Shown here piece after piece: positions 60,243 to 64,000 of a stretch of 64,000 nucleotides of DNA (the stretch's first letter is position 1; every line of letters begins with the position of its first letter). Below the pieces are notes generated by a model, which was not told the DNA's origin, made no database searches, and saw only the letters and a list, made by a program, of their open reading frames with translations. The position numbers and the translations under genes were made by a program. The stretch lies in assembly GCA_000432775.1 (NCBI GenBank), contig HF990410.1:1-64000 (forward strand), read 5' to 3'. The stretch is from Alistipes sp. CAG:831. GTDB taxonomy: Bacteria > Bacteroidota > Bacteroidia > Bacteroidales > UBA932.

Positions 60243-62579
60243 TTATCTGTCCAGCAGGCAGTTGCCGGCCTTGAGGTAAATAGCGGCATCCAGGGATGCC
60301 AGTGTGGCCAGGTTGACAATCTCGCGTACCGGGGCCTCCACCGATATGAAATGTACCGGTTTGTTGAGGCCTATCTGAATCGGTCCGATGGCTTCTCCTG
60401 CGCCCATCTCCATCATCATGCGCCAAGCGGCGGAGGAGGAGTTGAGGTCAGGGAATATCAGTGTGTTGACGTCCTTGCCGTAGAGACGGTTGAAAGGATA
60501 GGTGCGGTCGCGCAGCTGCTTGTTCAGGGCCATGTCGATGCGCATCTCTCCGTCCACGACCATGTCGGGGTAGCGCTCGTGGAGGATTTCCACGGCCTGA
60601 TGTACGGCAGAAGGTGTGCCGCAGCTGCCGGATTGGCAGGATGAGGGGGCTGCGCTTTCCTGCAGGTTGGAACCGAAGTTGCTGTAGGACAGCATGGCGA
60701 TGACAGGGTCAAATGCGTAGTACTCTACCGCTCCGGTCGTCAGGCGGGTGATGTCCACGAGGGTAGAGGCATCGGTATGCTCGTTGATCATGGTGTCTGC
60801 CAGGAAAAATACTCCGCGCTTGGTGTTGAGGATGTGCATCGTAGCGAAGGTGCTGAATCCCTGGTGGATGCCTATGATGTCCCGGGCAATTGACGCCACG
60901 GCTGCATTGTTGGTGTAGGTACCGGCGATGAAGGCGTCCGCGTCTCCGCTTTCTACCATCATCATGCCGAAGTAGTTGCGCTCGAACATCTTCTCGTAAG
61001 CATCCTGGCGGGTGTACCCCTTGCGGGCCAGCTTGGTGGCGAGGGCCTCCGCGTAGCTTTCCCTCCGGGCCTTCTCGTCCGGATGTCTGGGATTGACTAC
61101 CTCCACTCCGTCCAGGGACAGGCCGAGCTTTGCGGCCCTCTTACCGATGAGTTCCGCATTGCCAAGCAGAATCGGGCGGCAGAGTCCCTCCGAACCGGCC
61201 TGAACGGCTGCTTCCAGCATATTGTCCGTATTGCCTTCTCCGAATACCACCCGCATGGGCTGGCATCGGGCCACATCGGCGAAGCGGCGGACGAGCTTGT
61301 TGTCGTAGCCCATCATTTCCTGCAGGTGCTCCTCGTACCCGTTCCAGTCGGAGATGGGCCTGCGGGCTGCTCCGGACTTTATCGCAGCCTTGGCCACAGC
61401 CGGGGCTACTGCCGACAGAAGTCTGGGATCCAGAGGCTTGGGAAGAATGTAGTGGCGGCCGTAACGGATGTTCTCCTCAATATTGTATGCGGCGTTGACC
61501 ACAGAAGGAACAGGCTGCTTGGCCAGTGCGGCTATGGCGTAGACGGCAGCCAGCTTCATATCCTCGTTGATGGCTGTCGCACGCACGTCGAGGGCTCCGC
61601 GGAAGATGTAGGGGAAGCCCAGCACATTGTTGATCTGGTTGGGGTAGTCCGAGCGGCCGGTGGCGAAGATCAGGTCGTCGCGTGAGGCCATGGCCTCGGA
61701 GTACTCTATCTCGGGGTCAGGGTTGGCCAGGGCAAATACTATGGGACGGTCGGCCATCGTGCGGATCATCTCCTTGGTCAGCACGTTGCGGACGGACAGG
61801 CCCAGGAAGACATCGGCACCGACCAGGGCCTCCGCCAGGGTATGTACGTTCCGGTCGGTGGCAAATGACCGCTTCATGGCATTGAGGTCTGTACGTGAGG
61901 ATGTTATGACACCCTTGCTGTCGCACATGACGATGTTCTCGCGGCGTACGCCCAGCTCTATGTAGAGGTTGGTGCAGGCAACTGCTGCTGCGCCGGCTCC
62001 GTTGACTACCAGTCGGATGTCCTCTATCTTCTTGTCCTGCAGCTCGAGGGCGTTGAGCAGGCCTGCGGCCGAAATGATGGCCGTGCCGTGCTGATCGTCG
62101 TGCATCACGGGGATGTCGCACTCTTCCTTGAGCCTGCGCTCTATCTCGAAGCATTCGGGGGCTTTGATGTCCTCGAGGTTGATGCCTCCGAAGGTGGGGG
62201 CAATGGCCTTGACGGCAGCGATGAATTTCTCGGGGTCTTTCTCATCCAGCTCGATGTCGTAGCAGTCCAGCCCGGCGAATATCTTGAACAGCAGGGCCTT
62301 GCCCTCCATTACCGGTTTGCCGGCGAGGGCTCCTATATCGCCCAGGCCGAGCACCGCCGTTCCATTGGAGATGACCGCCATGAGATTGCCTTTGTTGGTG
62401 TATTCGTATGAGTCCTCGGCGCGTTCCTTGATCTCCAGGCATGGATAAGCCACTCCGGGGGAGTAGGCCAGGGAAAGGTCATGCTGCGACGAGTAGGGTT
62501 TGGTGGGCAGGGTCTCAATCTTGCCCGGCCGGCCCATGCGGTGATAGTCCAGGGCCGCTTTCTTATTGTTCTCTGACAT
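60243..62579 (-). CDS. maeB: NADP-dependent malic enzyme with phosphotransacetylase-like domain
   Basis: A 778-residue MaeB. The malic-enzyme half (about 1-430) has LAYSPGVAYPCLEI, MHDDQHGTAIISAAGLLNAL and VVNGAGAAAVACTNL. The C-terminal half (about 440-778) is a phosphotransacetylase-like regulatory domain (VVFGEGNTDNMLEAA; RDIIGIHQGFSTFATMHILNTKRGVFFLAD). Oxidatively decarboxylates malate to pyruvate. A cysteine-rich loop (CQSGSCGTP) near residue 650 is a local insertion. Confidence 0.95.
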   Translation of the reverse strand: MSENNKKAALDYHRMGRPGKIETLPTKPYSSQHDLSLAYSPGVAYPCLEIKERAEDSYEYTNKGNLMAVISNGTAVLGLGDIGALAGKPVMEGKALLFKIFAGLDCYDIELDEKDPEKFIAAVKAIAPTFGGINLEDIKAPECFEIERRLKEECDIPVMHDDQHGTAIISAAGLLNALELQDKKIEDIRLVVNGAGAAAVACTNLYIELGVRRENIVMCDSKGVITSSRTDLNAMKRSFATDRNVHTLAEALVGADVFLGLSVRNVLTKEMIRTMADRPIVFALANPDPEIEYSEAMASRDDLIFATGRSDYPNQINNVLGFPYIFRGALDVRATAINEDMKLAAVYAIAALAKQPVPSVVNAAYNIEENIRYGRHYILPKPLDPRLLSAVAPAVAKAAIKSGAARRPISDWNGYEEHLQEMMGYDNKLVRRFADVARCQPMRVVFGEGNTDNMLEAAVQAGSEGLCRPILLGNAELIGKRAAKLGLSLDGVEVVNPRHPDEKARRESYAEALATKLARKGYTRQDAYEKMFERNYFGMMMVESGDADAFIAGTYTNNAAVASIARDIIGIHQGFSTFATMHILNTKRGVFFLADTMINEHTDASTLVDITRLTTGAVEYYAFDPVIAMLSYSNFGSNLQESAAPSSCQSGSCGTPSAVHQAVEILHERYPDMVVDGEMRIDMALNKQLRDRTYPFNRLYGKDVNTLIFPDLNSSSAAWRMMMEMGAGEAIGPIQIGLNKPVHFISVEAPVREIVNLATLASLDAAIYLKAGNCLLDR

Positions 62580-62588
62580 TGTTCTGTG

Positions 62589-63779
62589 CTAAAGTTTTAA
62601 ATCCAGGATGGTGTCTCCTGCTGTATTAAGTACTTTGAGAGTCATTTCCTCTCCTTGTTTGTTCAGTATCATTACGGTCGCTCCCTCCATGGAGTAGCCT
62701 CCGCCGACCACTACGGGGAATGTGTTTCCGGCTGAGCCTGCGGGATGATAGGCATGCCTGTGCGTATGGGCGTTGAGGCAGATGTCAAATGGAGCCCCGT
62801 CAAGCAGCGGCCCCCACAGCTCCAGGCAAGGGTTGTAGGCGTCGCCCATGGCGTATATGGGAATGTGGTGTATGAGCACCCGGCGGGAGGCGTCGCGGAA
62901 CTCCTTGGAACTCAGTTCTTCCTTGAGAAAACCGACTTGCTCCTCTCTCAGACCCGAGAAGTCGTTGAGTCCGTAGTACACCCAAGTGCTGTCAGGCTTG
63001 TCCTCTCCGCAGTCCAGCTTGACAATGCGGGTGTCGCCCCAGTTGAAGGCTCCGTAGGTCCTGTCGCCTACATAGTCGAAAAGCGCCCTGAGGCCGATGG
63101 AGTAGGCGTTCCTTATCTCATGGTTGCCCCTCAGGTAGAAGACGGGCACGTCAGCTGCTCCGACCGTGGTGTTCAGTTCGCTGAGGAAGGCCGTGGCCTC
63201 GTCGTGGTCTGCCGGATCGTCGATACAGTCTCCGTTGAATATCACGAAGTCGTACGGCACGTCGCTTACATGGCTGTAGAGGGCGCGCAGTGTCTCGGAC
63301 TGTTTGTGCAGGTCGTTGAAGACAAGGGCGGTGAAGTTGGTCCCGTTTTCAGCGGGGAGGGTGAATGAGTGGACAGGGGAGACGGCTGTCTCTCCGAATT
63401 CCTTCTTGTATGCCTGGTAGAGGAGTATTTCCCGGGAGTACACTCTGTAATAATAGGTGCGGCCCGGCTCCAGCCCTTCGATCCGTATCTTGTTCTGCGT
63501 CCCGTTGCAGATTACCTGTCCGTCCACTATGGTGCGGGCCATCTGCCAGGAACTGAGGTCAGTGGTGTCGGTGCCGTATTCCACCCAGCTGTAGGCCGGC
63601 ACCCATGTCTGCCACATGACTGTGATTCCGCCGCCTACCGGATTCTGAAGATACGGCTCAGTGCGGAAAATGGAATCAGCCGGGACCCCAGCTGCCGAAG
63701 CCGTGACTCCCGTCGCTGAGGCTGCCGAAGCCGACAGGACTGTCAGGAAAAATGAAAGAATAAAAATACGTGGTTTCAT
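62589..63779 (-). CDS. Exported metallophosphoesterase with fibronectin-like domain
   Basis: A 396-residue protein with signal peptide (about 1-22). A purple-acid-phosphatase-like fibronectin domain (about 38-140, with GGGITVMWQTWVP and GLEPGRTYYYRVYS) precedes a calcineurin-like phosphoesterase domain: FNDLH, FNGDCIDD, LRGNHEIRN, LIHHIPIY and NAHTHRH form the dimetal site. Substrate unknown. Nine bases lie between the maeB start and its stop, so maeB may be its downstream operon partner. Confidence 0.88.
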   Translation of the reverse strand: MKPRIFILSFFLTVLSASAASATGVTASAAGVPADSIFRTEPYLQNPVGGGITVMWQTWVPAYSWVEYGTDTTDLSSWQMARTIVDGQVICNGTQNKIRIEGLEPGRTYYYRVYSREILLYQAYKKEFGETAVSPVHSFTLPAENGTNFTALVFNDLHKQSETLRALYSHVSDVPYDFVIFNGDCIDDPADHDEATAFLSELNTTVGAADVPVFYLRGNHEIRNAYSIGLRALFDYVGDRTYGAFNWGDTRIVKLDCGEDKPDSTWVYYGLNDFSGLREEQVGFLKEELSSKEFRDASRRVLIHHIPIYAMGDAYNPCLELWGPLLDGAPFDICLNAHTHRHAYHPAGSAGNTFPVVVGGGYSMEGATVMILNKQGEEMTLKVLNTAGDTILDLKL

Positions 63780-63892
63780 CAGTGTGTTTACTGAATGGTT
63801 TCAAAATATTCGCGAATATAATGATAATTCCGTTATCTCATCCCCGTCCATCCCCTCGCCTTCAGCGCAGCAGTGCGCTCTGTGGGGAATGT

Positions 63893-63930
63893 TGGGACAA
63901 AAAATAAGGACAACCCTGATGAGTTGTCCT
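63893..63930 (-). terminator. Terminator of the tRNA-Met transcript
   Basis: Eight-base arms AGGACAAC (63907-63914) and GTTGTCCT (63923-63930), followed on the minus strand by TTATTTTTTG. It starts six bases past the tRNA 3' end. Confidence 0.85.
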
Positions 63931-63936
63931 GTTTAG

Positions 63937-64000
<64 letters not shown>

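Overview
The window is chromosomal DNA from a member of the Bacteroidales (Bacteroidota), probably a gut or host-associated lineage; genus cannot be fixed from sequence alone. The signs are: -7 boxes of the Bacteroidota type TAnnTTTG ahead of several genes, almost no Shine-Dalgarno sequences, DUF4493 and PCMD-type surface lipoproteins with type II signal peptides, a two-gene methylmalonyl-CoA mutase, a fused RibBA, a MaeB-type malic enzyme and an S-type sulfatase with its anaerobic maturase. Core genes are GC-rich; an island at about 40.3-50.1 kb is visibly AT-richer.

Layout. 0-3 kb: leftward yhcG-like nuclease gene, rsmI and a ComEA-like helix-hairpin-helix protein. 3-8 kb: rightward thymidine kinase, CNNM/CBS protein, a secreted TapB/DUF3108-like protein and a NatAB-type ABC exporter. 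8-10 kb: a 5'-nucleotidase split into two genes, preceded by a 113-bp imperfect palindrome. 10.0-10.45 kb: arrays of short palindromes on a 39-bp pitch between convergent genes. 10.5-14.6 kb: leftward parE, acyltransferase and acyl-CoA ligase. 14.7-24.4 kb: a surface-protein locus of tandem DUF4493/PCMD lipoproteins (one broken by a 26-bp duplication), an outer-membrane barrel and an anSME-type radical SAM maturase. 24.75-25.28 kb: MITE-like element A. 25.5-27.3 kb: another PCMD lipoprotein. 27.4-33.5 kb: hutU, mutA, mutB. 33.6-36.4 kb: AAA/DUF4143 ATPase and S-type sulfatase. 36.5-39.5 kb: rpsU, a small secreted ORF, a MalY/PatB aminotransferase, a tyrosine recombinase and hpf. 39.6-40.3 kb: MITE-like element B, opposite in orientation to A.

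The accessory island (40.3-50.1 kb) holds debris of mobile and restriction genes (a multiply broken AAA ATPase, an HsdM stub, a truncated WYL-type regulator) around one intact, tightly packed operon: a DUF1848 protein with a C-terminal Cys cluster, a 1717-residue fusion of a methyltransferase-like domain, a PD-(D/E)XK nuclease and a RecQ-like helicase, and a coiled-coil protein with a C-terminal membrane anchor. This is the best candidate for an undescribed, probably anti-phage, system.

The right part (50.1-64 kb) is housekeeping: obgE, a PAP2 phosphatase, lipoate ligase, a ferredoxin-domain F420 hydrogenase beta-like protein, a riboflavin operon (ribD-ribE-ribBA-ribH) under an FMN riboswitch with a terminator ending three bases before the ribD start codon, then leftward GH20 hexosaminidase, peroxiredoxin, malic enzyme, metallophosphoesterase and an initiator tRNA-Met cut by the window edge. 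Sulfatase, maturase, GH20 and surface lipoproteins together suggest use of sulfated host or dietary glycans (inference).
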